Positions 1 to 9,212 are shown, counted from the first letter of the stretch. The stretch is DNA of 64,000 bases from Clostridiales bacterium UBA7568 (GCA_002479075.1 DLLG01000010.1:1-64000), one strand, 5' to 3'. Program-made: numbers and translations. Notes: generated from the sequence alone by a model not told the origin.

Positions 1-19
1 CTTCTCGAAGAAAAGAAGG

Positions 20-2398
20 TTATTTCAGTTCTGCTATTGTCACGCCTGTGTCGCCCTCGCCCCAGTTGCCAATGCGGAAATTCGCAATGCGCTTGTCGGA
101 GCGGAGGAATGCCTGAACGGCTTTGCGGAGGGCTCCCGTGCCCTTTCCGTGTATAATTCGTATTTCGTGCACACCCGCGCGCTTTGCGTCGTCAACATAT
201 TTGTCAAGCGCAAGCTCGGCGTCGTCTCCGTACATTCCGCGAAGGTCAATCTCCGGAGAGAACGTCGCAGAGGTACCGACGGCGGCTTTTGTTCCGCCCT
301 TGGGTTTCTTTTCGGCGCGCTCGTCGAACATAAGATTTTTGATTTTGGTTTTCATTATCGCAGAGCCGACCCTGACAGCGATATTTCCTGCGGTATCAGG
401 CTCGGAAACGACTTCTCCGTGCTGCCCGACGCTGACGATTATGACTTTGTCTCCCGGAACCGGATCACGGGGAAGAACATATCCTTCCGCCGTCCTTTCG
501 ACGACAGGGTTGAGCGTGTCCTCGTTTTCACGCAGCTTTTTGCGTATCTCTGCGCGCGCTTTGTCCATTTCCTCGCGCAGGTTGGGCTTTTCCTTTGCCT
601 TCGCAACCTTATCCATCTGCTCGAATATGAACGCGCTCGAAGCCTTTGCGCTTTCGACGGTGCGCACGGCGGTTGCACGAGCTTTTTCAAGCTCTTTTTC
701 TGCCTGACGACGGAGGGCGTCTGTCTGCTCGGCTGTTTCAAGCCGCTCTCTTTTTGCTTCGGCGAGGAGCTTTTCGGCTTCCAACTTTGCCTTTTCCGCT
801 TCTATTCTTGTTTTCTCAAGCTGTTCGATTACGTTTTCAAAACGCTTGTCCTCGCCGGAAACGTAGCGCTGCGCGCGGTCGATGATGCCCTTTGATATAC
901 CCAGCCGCTCCGAAATTGCAAAAGCGTTTGAGCGTCCCGGCGCGCCGATTATCAGCCGATACGTCGGGCGGAGGGTTTTTACGTCAAACTCGCAGGAGGC
1001 GTTGCAGACGCCGTTCGTTTCAATGGCGAAGGATTTCAGCTCCGCATAATGCGTCGTTGCGGCGCAGAGCGCACCGCTCTCCCTGACGGCTTCAAGTATC
1101 GAAACGGCGAGAGCCGCACCTTCGACTGGATCCGTCCCCGCCCCCAGCTCGTCCAGAAGCACGAGTGTTTTCGGGCTGACCTTTGAGAGAATGTCAACAA
1201 TGTTCACCATATGCGCAGAGAATGTCGAAAGCGACTGCTCAATGCTCTGCTCATCGCCTATATCGGCGAGAACATCGGAAAAGACGCACATCGTTGAGTT
1301 CTGCGACGCAGGGATATGAAGCCCCGCACCCGCCATCAGCGAGAAAAGACCGATTGTTTTCAGTGCGACGGTCTTGCCGCCGGTGTTGGGACCGGTGATG
1401 ACGAGGGTATCAAATTTTTTGCCGAGGGAAACGTTTATCGGCACGACCTTTTCCGTTCGGAGAAGGGGATGACGTCCCTCAAATATTTCAAGCTCGCATT
1501 TATCCGAAATTATCGGCGCCGAAGCCTCCATTTTCAGCGAGAGCTGACTTTTGGCAAAGGCAAAGGCGAGCAGGGTGATGTTTTCGTAGTTTGTTATTAT
1601 TCCGCTTGCGGCGGCAGATGCGTCGGCTGAAAGCTCGGCGAGAATCCGCTCGATCTCGTCCCGCTCTTTTGTTTCAAGCACACGGAGATTGTTGTTCGCC
1701 TCAACAACGGAAAGCGGCTCGACAAAGAGCGTCGCGCCCGAAGCCGATGTATCGTGAACAAGACCCTTTATTTCATTCTTGCTCTCCGCGCGGACGGGAA
1801 TGACGTATCTTCCGTCACGCATTGTGACAATCTGCTCCTGAAGGTGTTTGGAGTATTCGGGGCTTGTAATATACTTTTGCAGAATCTCGCGGACGCGGGA
1901 ATTTTCAATTCTTATATGGCGACGGATGTCTGCCAGTTTTTCGCTTGCGGCGTCGCTTATCATATCCTCGCTCTGGATACATCTCGATATTTTTTCTTCA
2001 AGATATTTGTTCGGAATGAGACGGGAAAAATATTCCGTCAGAGCGGTTTCCTCGCTATGGGAAAGGTTTGCATAGTCGCGAAGAGCTCTCGCCGCGCGCA
2101 GCACCGAGCCGATGTCAAGAAGTTCTCTTGTTGAGAGAATAGCACCCTTATCGGCTCTTTCAAGGGAGTCTGTCACGTCCGCTATGCCGTAAAACGGGGG
2201 CATACCTTTGAGCGCCTGCATTGCCTTTGCCGCATCAGTTTCCGCAAGCAGAGTCCGCACCTCGGCGGCACTTGCGGAGGGCATAAGCGAAAGCGCCATT
2301 TCCTTTGCACCTGCCGTCGGAGCGACCTCGCAAAGCATTTGTCTGATTTTATCGAATTCGAGCGTTTTTATCGCTTTTTCAAAATTATTGTTTTTCAT
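20..2398 (-). CDS. mutS2: Endonuclease MutS2 (ribosome-rescue / recombination-suppressing ATPase)
   Basis: MutS2-family protein of 792 aa, the usual length. It has an N-terminal core/lever region, a Walker A motif GPNTGGKT near residue 334, a Walker B/signature region DELGAGTDP, and a long charged coiled coil (about residues 510-640). A C-terminal Smr nuclease domain starts near residue 714 with IDLRG and ends with HGKGTGALR. MutS2 lacks the mismatch-recognition domain of MutS. In Bacillota it is linked to suppression of recombination and to splitting collided ribosomes; the exact role here is inferred from the family. The gene overlaps the end of the upstream small cysteine-rich gene by 14 bp, so translation is probably coupled. 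Only 19 bp of downstream sequence is visible. Confidence 0.97.
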   Translation of the reverse strand: MKNNNFEKAIKTLEFDKIRQMLCEVAPTAGAKEMALSLMPSASAAEVRTLLAETDAAKAMQALKGMPPFYGIADVTDSLERADKGAILSTRELLDIGSVLRAARALRDYANLSHSEETALTEYFSRLIPNKYLEEKISRCIQSEDMISDAASEKLADIRRHIRIENSRVREILQKYITSPEYSKHLQEQIVTMRDGRYVIPVRAESKNEIKGLVHDTSASGATLFVEPLSVVEANNNLRVLETKERDEIERILAELSADASAAASGIITNYENITLLAFAFAKSQLSLKMEASAPIISDKCELEIFEGRHPLLRTEKVVPINVSLGKKFDTLVITGPNTGGKTVALKTIGLFSLMAGAGLHIPASQNSTMCVFSDVLADIGDEQSIEQSLSTFSAHMVNIVDILSKVSPKTLVLLDELGAGTDPVEGAALAVSILEAVRESGALCAATTHYAELKSFAIETNGVCNASCEFDVKTLRPTYRLIIGAPGRSNAFAISERLGISKGIIDRAQRYVSGEDKRFENVIEQLEKTRIEAEKAKLEAEKLLAEAKRERLETAEQTDALRRQAEKELEKARATAVRTVESAKASSAFIFEQMDKVAKAKEKPNLREEMDKARAEIRKKLRENEDTLNPVVERTAEGYVLPRDPVPGDKVIIVSVGQHGEVVSEPDTAGNIAVRVGSAIMKTKIKNLMFDERAEKKPKGGTKAAVGTSATFSPEIDLRGMYGDDAELALDKYVDDAKRAGVHEIRIIHGKGTGALRKAVQAFLRSDKRIANFRIGNWGEGDTGVTIAELK

Positions 2399-2609
2399 CG
2401 TCTATATCTATAAATTCGCAGAACACGTCTGCTTCTTTTCTTTTCGGTTCACGTTTGAGGGGGTCATAGGAAAACGACCGGCACGAGAATCTTTCGTCTA
2501 CAAGTCCCTTTTTCGGGCAGATGACAAGCTCTCCTCCGGGAACGGGTGTGCCTTTTTCGCAAAAAGCGCAAAGTCTGTCTTCTTTTTCGATCGTTTTTTT
2601 CTCTTGCAT
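2385..2609 (-). CDS. Small cysteine-rich protein, possibly zinc-binding, coupled to mutS2
   Basis: A 74-aa soluble protein with a CAFC pair near the N-terminus and two further cysteines (VICP and FSCRSF), enough for one four-cysteine metal site. The rest is charged and ends in an acidic tail. The start is supported by a strong site (GGGGGAGG) before ATG 2609. Its stop lies inside the mutS2 start region (14-bp overlap), so the two are very likely co-translated. I do not recognise a named family. Metal binding is inferred from the cysteine pattern and a role with MutS2 only from coupling. Confidence 0.8.
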   Translation of the reverse strand: MQEKKTIEKEDRLCAFCEKGTPVPGGELVICPKKGLVDERFSCRSFSYDPLKREPKRKEADVFCEFIDIDDEKQ

Positions 2610-2658
2610 ATCGCGCTACCTCCCCCGCATTTTGTAAGTACAAATTATCATAAGCTAA

Positions 2659-3753
2659 TTATATATCATAATTTCTCATTTTTCTACCCCTTTTTGAAAG
2701 TTTTTTGCGCAGAATGTGCGCAATCGTTGCGAGCGACAAAACGAGGCACAGTATCACAGCGATTTTTGTGTCATTTTCATAAAAAACCTTGTATATCGGG
2801 ACGGAGATAATCGCCATTGCAAGCGAAAGAACAAGTTTGCCGGCGAGGTAGCTGTTTGTTTTGATGTTTGCCGCTATCGCTCTTTCGAACACCTGTGCCA
2901 TAACGGACAGCCCCGAAAAGCCGACCGTCGCAGAGGCAAGAGCAATTGTCATCAGCGGTTCGGACGGATAATTTGCGGAGAGCGAATCGAGCCCGCAGGT
3001 TATCTCGCATATGCAGCAGATGCCGGAAGATATGAGCGGGGCTTTTACAAACCGCGCGGCGATGTCCGTTACTGTACGGAAAAACGTCACAAAGGCGGTT
3101 ATCGGGATCAGCGCCGCGCCGCCCTCCGCAACAGCGGAGGCAACCGCCCCCGCCACGCCGGGCTCCTTTTTTAGGGTTGAATTTTTTGGAGGCGGGGGCG
3201 GGAAGGCGCGCGCGGAGCGCGCGCTCCGGCGCGGCGCAGTCAAAGTTAGAAGTAAAGCCGAGGTTACACTCTGTGCTATAAAAAGCACAACCCCCGCCTT
3301 TGTGTCGCCGAACATCGAATTGCCGACGGCGCCTATGAGAAACGCTGCGCCCGCGCAGTTTGTAAAAGGCAGAAGAGAGCCCGCTTCTTCGGCTGTCATC
3401 CGTCCTGATTTGCAAAGCTCTGCCGCCGTTGATGCACCGGAAGGATACCCGCATAAAAACCCCGTGAAAATGACGGTCATCCCGGCAGGAGAAACCCCGA
3501 ATAATGTAAGCAAAAACTTGCATTTTTCAAAAAGACGATCAATGCCGCTTTTTGCAAGAAGCCTTGCCGCGCAGAGAAAAAGAAAGAGAGAAGGAACAAC
3601 CTTTTCTATACATAGCCGAAGTCCCTTTCGGACAGATTCCGCTGTATCGGCGGGGAATAAAACGGCAAAGAGCATCAGCAAAAGCGCCATTGCAAAAACA
3701 AAAATTATATAAGAAAAACGCCCGGATTGTTTTATAAAAATCACCTCCCGCAT
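2659..3753 (-). CDS. ylbJ: Sporulation integral membrane protein YlbJ
   Basis: Polytopic membrane protein of about 364 aa with the Gate/nucleoside-recognition fold seen in YlbJ, including small-residue-rich helices (GFLCGYPSG, NCAGAAF). YlbJ is a forespore-formation protein in Bacillus made under SigE. A cytoplasmic loop is expanded with a basic, proline-rich stretch (RSARSARAF then PPPPP) encoded by an extremely GC-rich palindromic tract near 3180-3240. The start is uncertain. ATG 3753 sits at or before the predicted transcript start, while the only good ribosome-binding site (GGGAGGTGA, about 3742-3750) lies just inside the frame and is followed by no ATG, GTG or TTG at normal distance. The gene diverges from yqfC, which shares the same regulatory region. 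Confidence 0.9.
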   Translation of the reverse strand: MREVIFIKQSGRFSYIIFVFAMALLLMLFAVLFPADTAESVRKGLRLCIEKVVPSLFLFLCAARLLAKSGIDRLFEKCKFLLTLFGVSPAGMTVIFTGFLCGYPSGASTAAELCKSGRMTAEEAGSLLPFTNCAGAAFLIGAVGNSMFGDTKAGVVLFIAQSVTSALLLTLTAPRRSARSARAFPPPPPKNSTLKKEPGVAGAVASAVAEGGAALIPITAFVTFFRTVTDIAARFVKAPLISSGICCICEITCGLDSLSANYPSEPLMTIALASATVGFSGLSVMAQVFERAIAANIKTNSYLAGKLVLSLAMAIISVPIYKVFYENDTKIAVILCLVLSLATIAHILRKKLSKRGRKMRNYDI

Positions 3754-3787
3754 ACAATAAGTATGCGAAAACAATGATGAATATTTC
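3749..3787. promoter_or_regulatory. Divergent SigE-like sporulation promoters with overlapping -10 elements
   Basis: An inverted repeat CGCATAC-N5-GTATGCG (3749-3767) places a SigE-like -10 on each strand. The plus strand has CATACAAT (3751-3758), a full match to CATACANT, facing yqfC. The minus strand has CATACTTA (3765-3758), with GAAATATTC 13 bp upstream (3787-3779), facing ylbJ. Both genes are SigE-controlled in Bacillus, so the reading is consistent. The plus-strand -35 is poor. Confidence 0.6.
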
Positions 3788-3802
3788 AGGAGGGAACAGT
3801 AC

Positions 3803-4033
3803 TTGAAAAAGAAAATTCTGCCCGAAATAACCTCTCTCGGAATTGAAATTTACGGTAGAGAGGAGGTGCTTGTGTGCGGCTGTCTGGGCATTTGCTTTTA
3901 TTCGACGGAGGAAGTAAGGCTGAACATCTGCGGCGGAGAGCTTTCTGTCTGCGGAGAGGAGCTGTGTCTGCGCTGGGCGGGATATGGGAAAATATCCGTT
4001 GCGGGGAAGATAAAGTCGCTCACATTCTGCTGA
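3803..4033 (+). CDS. yqfC: Sporulation protein YqfC (YabP/YqfC family)
   Basis: A 76-aa protein of the YabP/YqfC family, recognised from its short beta-rich pattern (EITSLGIEIYG, then LCLRWAGYGKISVAGKI) and its invariant position before yqfD. The start is TTG at 3803, chosen because AGGAGG lies 9 nt upstream and the frame begins there. One base separates its stop from the yqfD ATG. YqfC is a SigE-regulated protein of unknown biochemistry needed for efficient sporulation in some species. Confidence 0.9.
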   Translation: MKKKILPEITSLGIEIYGREEVLVCGCLGICFYSTEEVRLNICGGELSVCGEELCLRWAGYGKISVAGKIKSLTFC

Positions 4034-4034
4034 T

Positions 4035-5222
4035 ATGGGAAAAATATACGAATACTTAAGAGGGTCATATAAGGTTTCCGCAGGGGCGGAATCCGTTTGC
4101 CGCGCGTTGAATATTCTGATGAAAAACAACGTTCCGTTTTATGCCGTGCGTGCGGAGGGGGAGGGTATTGTCAGCTTCCGCCTTGAACCGGATGCCTACG
4201 GAAAGTACATTGCGCTGACGGAAAAGCTGACGCTTGAAAACGAAAAAACCGAGCGTTGCGGGCTGTTTTTTGCCCTCTCGGCTTATAAAATGCGGATCGG
4301 ATTTTTCATCGGCGCGGTGCTCTGTGCGGCACTTCTTGCCGCTTCGTCGTTTTTTGTCTGGGATATAAACGTCACGGGGCAGACCGGGCTTTCCGAAAGG
4401 GAAATTCTTGAAACGCTTGAGGGCTACGGGCTGTATATCGGTGCATACATACCGAACATAAATACAGAACGGCTTGAAAACGAGCTCGTCATCGATACGG
4501 AGGAGCTTTCCTACGCCAGCATAAACCTGCGCGGGACGGTTGCAGAGGTGGTTGTGCGGGAGGAAAAAGTAAAGGAGGTTGAAGATATTTCCGCTCCGTC
4601 AAACCTTGTTGCAAACTGCGACGGGCAGATCGAGGCAATCGAAGTGCGGGGCGGCGTGCCGACCGTGAAAAAGGGGCAGATTGTGAAAAAGGGGCAGCTT
4701 CTGGTTTCCGGCGTGATAGATTCGCAGGCTGTCGGTTATCGGCTTGTCCGTGCCAGAGGAGAGGTCTATGCGAGAATAAGCCGGAGCTTTAAAGCGGAAA
4801 TTCCGCTTTTGTCTGAGAAAAAAACGTACACGGGAGAGAAAAAAACGAAAACAACTCTCAAAATTTTTTCAAAAAAAGTAAATCTTTTTGCAAATAATGA
4901 TATTTCTTATGAAAAATATGATACAATAGAGGAGGAAAAACGCATCTGCCTTTTTGACAGGATCGAATTGCCTGTATTCGTTGTAAAAACAACGTATTCC
5001 GAGTACGTCGGCGAGACGGAGCGGATAAGCGAAGAAAAAGCCCTTTTGCTTGCGAGAAAAGAGCTCGCAAGGCAGACAGAGCAAACGCTTTCCGAGGCGC
5101 AGATTCTGGCAAGGGAGGAGCGCACGGAAATAAACGACGGAATTCTTACGCTTTATGTGGATATAGACTGCATAGCGGACATAACAAGCGAAGTATTCAT
5201 AGAAACGGACGGAGAAAAATAG
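4035..5222 (+). CDS. yqfD: Sporulation protein YqfD
   Basis: YqfD-family protein of 395 aa. A soluble N-terminal region is followed by one hydrophobic helix (about residues 90-111, FFIGAVLCAALLAASSFF), then a large extracytoplasmic part with a POTRA-like segment (INVTGQTGLSEREI) and beta-rich domains. It is the standard partner of yqfC in Clostridia and Bacilli and is part of the SigE regulon. Biochemistry is unknown. The stop TAG is immediately followed by the phoH ATG, so it belongs to one long operon running to the SDR gene at 9212. Confidence 0.93.
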   Translation: MGKIYEYLRGSYKVSAGAESVCRALNILMKNNVPFYAVRAEGEGIVSFRLEPDAYGKYIALTEKLTLENEKTERCGLFFALSAYKMRIGFFIGAVLCAALLAASSFFVWDINVTGQTGLSEREILETLEGYGLYIGAYIPNINTERLENELVIDTEELSYASINLRGTVAEVVVREEKVKEVEDISAPSNLVANCDGQIEAIEVRGGVPTVKKGQIVKKGQLLVSGVIDSQAVGYRLVRARGEVYARISRSFKAEIPLLSEKKTYTGEKKTKTTLKIFSKKVNLFANNDISYEKYDTIEEEKRICLFDRIELPVFVVKTTYSEYVGETERISEEKALLLARKELARQTEQTLSEAQILAREERTEINDGILTLYVDIDCIADITSEVFIETDGEK

Positions 5223-6245
5223 ATGTACGAAAAAATTCTTTATACGGACAATATGGAGCAGACGGCGAACCTTTTCGGCAATTTTGACGTCAACGCCGCA
5301 AAGCTGGAAAAGGCGTTCGGAATCAGCATAACGAACAGGGAAAGCGACCGCAGCGGAGGGGATGCCATCATTCTCCGCAGCGAGGACAGCGACGCTCTCC
5401 TCTCCGCGTTTTCCGCGCTCGAATATCTTTATTCAATGGTGAAAATGGGAACGGAACTCTCCGAGCAGAGCGTCGATTATGTCATAAACACGGTTAAAAG
5501 CGGGGAGTCGCTCGAACGCTTCGGCGACGATTGCATCTGCGTTACAACGAGAGGAAAACCGATAAAGGCGCGCACCGTCGGACAGAAGAAATATATAGAC
5601 GCAATAAAGAAAAATACAATTATTCTGGGGCTCGGACCGGCGGGCACGGGAAAGACGTTCCTTGCCGTTGCCGCCGCTTCGACAGCTCTTCGCAACAAAG
5701 AAGTTTCCAGAATCATTCTGACAAGACCCGCCGTTGAAGCGGGTGAACGCCTCGGTTTTCTCCCGGGCGACCTGCAAAGCAAGATAAATCCTTATCTGCG
5801 CCCGCTTTACGACGCTATGTTTGAAATGTTCGGCGCGGAGACATATCAGAAGCACCTTGAACGCGGCACGATCGAAATCGCTCCTCTCGCATATATGCGC
5901 GGAAGAACGCTTGACGATTCGTTCATCATTCTGGACGAAGCGCAGAACACGACTCCGGAGCAGATGAAAATGTTCCTGACGCGTCTCGGCTCGGGCTCGA
6001 AGGCTGTCGTCACAGGCGACATTACCCAGACCGACCTTCCGTTCGGCAAAAAGAGCGGACTTGCGGAGGCTTCCAAAATTCTGCGTGGGATAGAGGGAAT
6101 CGCAATTCACGAATTCTCCGAGCGGGACGTTGTCCGTCATAAGCTCGTGCAGAAGATCATCCTCGCTTATGACAAATACGAGCGGGAAATGAAGAAAACG
6201 CCCGAAAAATTCAAGGTCAGAAAAAGCGGAGGCGAACAGAAATGA
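5223..6245 (+). CDS. phoH: PhoH family ATPase
   Basis: A 340-aa PhoH-like P-loop NTPase. Walker A is GPAGTGKT near residue 137 and Walker B is IILDEAQNTT near residue 236, with the arginine-rich ILTRPAVEAGE segment between them. PhoH/YbeZ proteins act with YbeY in RNA and ribosome metabolism; here ybeY follows with a 4-bp ATGA overlap, which supports that pairing. An N-terminal extension of about 110 aa resembles the small KH-like region common in this family. Confidence 0.95.
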   Translation: MYEKILYTDNMEQTANLFGNFDVNAAKLEKAFGISITNRESDRSGGDAIILRSEDSDALLSAFSALEYLYSMVKMGTELSEQSVDYVINTVKSGESLERFGDDCICVTTRGKPIKARTVGQKKYIDAIKKNTIILGLGPAGTGKTFLAVAAASTALRNKEVSRIILTRPAVEAGERLGFLPGDLQSKINPYLRPLYDAMFEMFGAETYQKHLERGTIEIAPLAYMRGRTLDDSFIILDEAQNTTPEQMKMFLTRLGSGSKAVVTGDITQTDLPFGKKSGLAEASKILRGIEGIAIHEFSERDVVRHKLVQKIILAYDKYEREMKKTPEKFKVRKSGGEQK

Positions 6246-6730
6246 GATATCATAACGAAATATATTTTTCAAACAACCAAAAAAAGCTCCCCGTTACGGC
6301 GGAGATGAAAAAGCTGATACGCCTTGCCGTAAGTCAGACGCTGAAAAGCGAGAATTTTCCTCTCCCGGCCGAGGTCTCCGTCACGTTTACAGACAACGAA
6401 GGCATACGCGAGCTGAACCGCGAGCACAGGGGCAAGGACGCCCCGACGGACGTTCTCTCGTTTCCGATTCTCTCCGAGGACGACTCGGAATGGGATATAG
6501 ACGAGGCGAACGGCTGCGCCGTCATCGGAGATATAGTCATTTCCGTTGAGCGGGCGATGGAGCAGGCGGAGATGTACGGTCACAGCCCCGAAAGGGAGAT
6601 AGCTTTTCTTTCCGTACACTCAACGCTGCACCTCCTCGGCTACGACCACGAGCGCAGCGAGGAAGAGGACAGGCTTATGCGGGACAAGCAGGAAGCGATA
6701 TTATCATCAATCGGACAGGAGAGAAAATAA
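6242..6730 (+). CDS. ybeY: Endoribonuclease YbeY (rRNA maturation factor)
   Basis: A 162-aa protein with the zinc-binding signature HSTLHLLGYDH (three histidines in HxxxHxxxxxH spacing) near residues 125-135, and the conserved DVLSFP and GDIVIS segments. YbeY is a metal-dependent RNase needed for 16S rRNA 3'-end processing and ribosome quality control. It overlaps phoH by 4 bp and is followed directly by era, giving the phoH-ybeY-era ribosome-assembly cluster. Confidence 0.96.
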   Translation: MRYHNEIYFSNNQKKLPVTAEMKKLIRLAVSQTLKSENFPLPAEVSVTFTDNEGIRELNREHRGKDAPTDVLSFPILSEDDSEWDIDEANGCAVIGDIVISVERAMEQAEMYGHSPEREIAFLSVHSTLHLLGYDHERSEEEDRLMRDKQEAILSSIGQERK

Positions 6731-7624
6731 ATGAAAAAGACAATATTTACGGCGATAATCGGCAGGGCAAACACAGGCAAATCCACCCTGCTCAACACCT
6801 TGCTCGGAGAAAAGATCGCAATCGTTTCAAACAAGCCGCAGACAACCCGCACGAAAATAACGGGAATAACGTCCAAGGGCGATACGCAGTATGTCTTTCT
6901 TGACACCCCCGGCATACACAAGCCGCAGGACAAGCTCGGTTCGTTTATGATGCGTGCCGCTTCGGACGCCGCAACGGGAGTTGACCTTATTCTCTATATA
7001 GTTTCCGCTGGGGACAGAATCGGCCCGATTGAAGAAAATCTTATGAAGCGTTTCAAGGAAATCGATGTGCCCGTTGTGCTTCTCGTAAACAAGACGGATA
7101 TAAGCCGCGCGGAACAGATAGGCGATACGATTCTGCGCTTTTCAGGCAAATACGACTTCGCCGCCGTCATACCCATATCGGCGAAAAACGGCGACAATAC
7201 AAACATAATTTTTGACGAGATCGATAAATACGCAACAGAGACGGACGAATGGATTTTCCCGGACGATATGATAACGGATCAGCCGGAAAGACAGATAGCG
7301 GCGGAATTCATCAGGGAAAAGTTGCTCCGGCTTTTGAGCGAGGAAATTCCGCACGGAATTGCCGTCGTAATCGAGGAATGGAGAGAAACCTCAAAGCTCC
7401 TCTCCATCCGCGCGGAAATCTTCTGCGAGAGAGCGTCCCATAAGCCGATTATAATCGGCAAGGGCGGCGCAACGCTGAAGAAGGTCGGCGAGATGGCAAG
7501 GGAGGATCTTGAAGCGTTCTTCGGAATGAAGGTCTATCTCGACCTTTGGGTGAAGGTCAAGGAAAACTGGCGCGAATCCGATTTCGCCGTCAGTAATCTG
7601 GGCTTCAAGAGAGAGGAATTCTGA
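6731..7624 (+). CDS. era: GTPase Era
   Basis: A 297-aa Era GTPase. G1 is GRANTGKS at residues 10-17, with DTPGIHKPQ as G3 and NKTD as G4. The C-terminal KH domain carries IIIGKGGATLKKVG and ends with the typical LDLWVKVKENWR. Era binds the 3' end of 16S rRNA and helps small-subunit assembly. The ATG follows the ybeY stop without a gap. Length and motif order are normal. Confidence 0.98.
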   Translation: MKKTIFTAIIGRANTGKSTLLNTLLGEKIAIVSNKPQTTRTKITGITSKGDTQYVFLDTPGIHKPQDKLGSFMMRAASDAATGVDLILYIVSAGDRIGPIEENLMKRFKEIDVPVVLLVNKTDISRAEQIGDTILRFSGKYDFAAVIPISAKNGDNTNIIFDEIDKYATETDEWIFPDDMITDQPERQIAAEFIREKLLRLLSEEIPHGIAVVIEEWRETSKLLSIRAEIFCERASHKPIIIGKGGATLKKVGEMAREDLEAFFGMKVYLDLWVKVKENWRESDFAVSNLGFKREEF

Positions 7625-7627
7625 CGG

Positions 7628-8455
7628 ATGTCAAAGGAAGTCATAAACGTAAACGGCATCGTGCTGCGCGAGGTCGATGTCGGCGAATACGACAAAATGC
7701 TGACCGTGCTTACGGCGGAGCTCGGGAAAATATCCGTTTTCGCCCGCGGCGCAAAAAGGCTGAAAAGTCCGGATTTTGTTGCGTGTCAGGTTTATGCTTA
7801 TTCCGTTCTGACCGTCAAAACGATGCACGACAAGTATTACCTCTGCGAATCCGGCAGATCGGAATGCTTTTTCGGCATAAGAGACACTCTCGAGGGAGCG
7901 GCGCTCGCGGCGTATATAGCCGACGTTGCCTGCGATATTGCCCTTGAGGATCAGCCCGAAGCGGAGCTTTTGCGACTTGTGCTCAACAGCCTTTACAGTA
8001 TCGCAAAAAAGCTGAAACCGCCGATGCAGATAAAGGCGGCTTTTGAGCTTCGCGCGGTGTCCGAAGCCGGATTTATGCCGGATCTTGTCGGCTGTGAGGG
8101 CTGCGGAGGAGCGGATTTCGATACATATTATTTTGATGTTGAGGGCGGATATTTCTGCTGTGAGAATTGTTACAGGGCAAAGGAAACGGATTTTGACACG
8201 GAAGCAAGGCGCGCAAGCGAAGCCGAAGGAATCTATTCGCACGCGCATCTGATAATTCCGCTTTCGCCCTCCGTTTTTGCGGCGATGAGATATGTTATAT
8301 ACTGTCGCAGGGAGAGGCTTTTCGCCTTCGATCTCAAGGACGAGGCTATGGAGCAATTTGCCGGCGCCTGCGAAAAATATCTGCTTTGTCATCTGGAGAG
8401 AGACTTCAAAACGCTTGATTTTTATCATTCCGTCGCGGAATTGCGCGGAGGATAA
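7628..8455 (+). CDS. recO: DNA repair protein RecO
   Basis: A 275-aa RecO: an N-terminal OB fold (VLREVDVGEYDKMLTVLT), an all-helical middle, and a four-cysteine zinc finger (CEGCGG ... CCENC) near residues 157-182. RecO loads RecA on SSB-coated DNA with RecR. It begins three bases after era, an order (era-recO) conserved in many Bacillota. Confidence 0.96.
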   Translation: MSKEVINVNGIVLREVDVGEYDKMLTVLTAELGKISVFARGAKRLKSPDFVACQVYAYSVLTVKTMHDKYYLCESGRSECFFGIRDTLEGAALAAYIADVACDIALEDQPEAELLRLVLNSLYSIAKKLKPPMQIKAAFELRAVSEAGFMPDLVGCEGCGGADFDTYYFDVEGGYFCCENCYRAKETDFDTEARRASEAEGIYSHAHLIIPLSPSVFAAMRYVIYCRRERLFAFDLKDEAMEQFAGACEKYLLCHLERDFKTLDFYHSVAELRGG

Positions 8456-8471
8456 CGTCTGGAGAAAAATT

Positions 8472-9212
8472 ATGAAAAGAAGATTTGCCGTCGTAACCGG
8501 AGGAGCGAAGGGTATAGGCGCGGAGATCGTCCGCGGGCTCTGCAAGGCGGGTTGCGACGTTATAGTAAACTACAACAGATCAAAAGAAAAGGCAGAGACG
8601 CTCTGCCGCGAGATAAATGCGCTCGGAGACGGCAGGGCGATACCGTTCTGCGCAGACGTATCGAGCGAATCCGAAGCGAGACGACTGATCGCAAAGGCGA
8701 TTATGGAATTCGGCAGGATCGATATTCTCGTAAACAATGCCGGAGTCGCAAGCCCGCAAGCCCTCCTCGACGTCACGGAGGACGAACTTCGCCGCGTTAT
8801 GGGAACGAATTTTGACGGAACCCTCTTCTGCACCCGTGCGGCGGCGAGGGAGATGATCGGAGCGGGTTGCGGCGGGGCGATAGTCAACATTTCGTCTATG
8901 TGGGGCATATGCGGCGCAGCGGGAGAAGCTGTATATTCGGCTTCGAAGGCGGCTGTCATAAACCTGACAAAGTCGCTTTCAAAGGAGCTTGCGACGGCTG
9001 GCGTCGTCGTCAATTGCGTTGCTCCGGGCGTTATAAATACGGAAATGAACTCCTGCTATGACGAGGAGACTATGGAGGCCCTGAAAAAAAGAACGCCACT
9101 CGGAAGACTCGGAGAGCCTGACGACGTGGCGCGTGCGGTTTTGTTTTTGTCGCTCGAAAACACCTTCATCACAGGGCAGACGCTCTGTGTTGACGGCGGG
9201 TTTATCCTCTGA
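8472..9212 (+). CDS. SDR-family oxidoreductase, FabG-like
   Basis: A 246-aa classical short-chain dehydrogenase. It has the cofactor glycine motif TGGAKGIG, the NNAG motif, catalytic Ser (VNISSMWG) and YSASK, and a C-terminal GQTLCVDGG. The start ATG 8472 is preceded by GGAG; a longer frame exists but runs back through recO. Sequence is closest in style to 3-oxoacyl-ACP reductase, but there are no fatty-acid genes nearby, so the substrate is left open. Its stop abuts the stop of the opposing gene at 9213. Confidence 0.9.
   Translation: MKRRFAVVTGGAKGIGAEIVRGLCKAGCDVIVNYNRSKEKAETLCREINALGDGRAIPFCADVSSESEARRLIAKAIMEFGRIDILVNNAGVASPQALLDVTEDELRRVMGTNFDGTLFCTRAAAREMIGAGCGGAIVNISSMWGICGAAGEAVYSASKAAVINLTKSLSKELATAGVVVNCVAPGVINTEMNSCYDEETMEALKKRTPLGRLGEPDDVARAVLFLSLENTFITGQTLCVDGGFIL

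Noticed and set aside
149..895. 248-codon plus-strand frame over mutS2
   Set aside because: It is antisense to a fully conserved MutS2, has no ribosome-binding site and no family match.
2716..3712. Long antisense and shifted frames over ylbJ
   Set aside because: Caused by the GC-rich tract in ylbJ; no start signal or homology.
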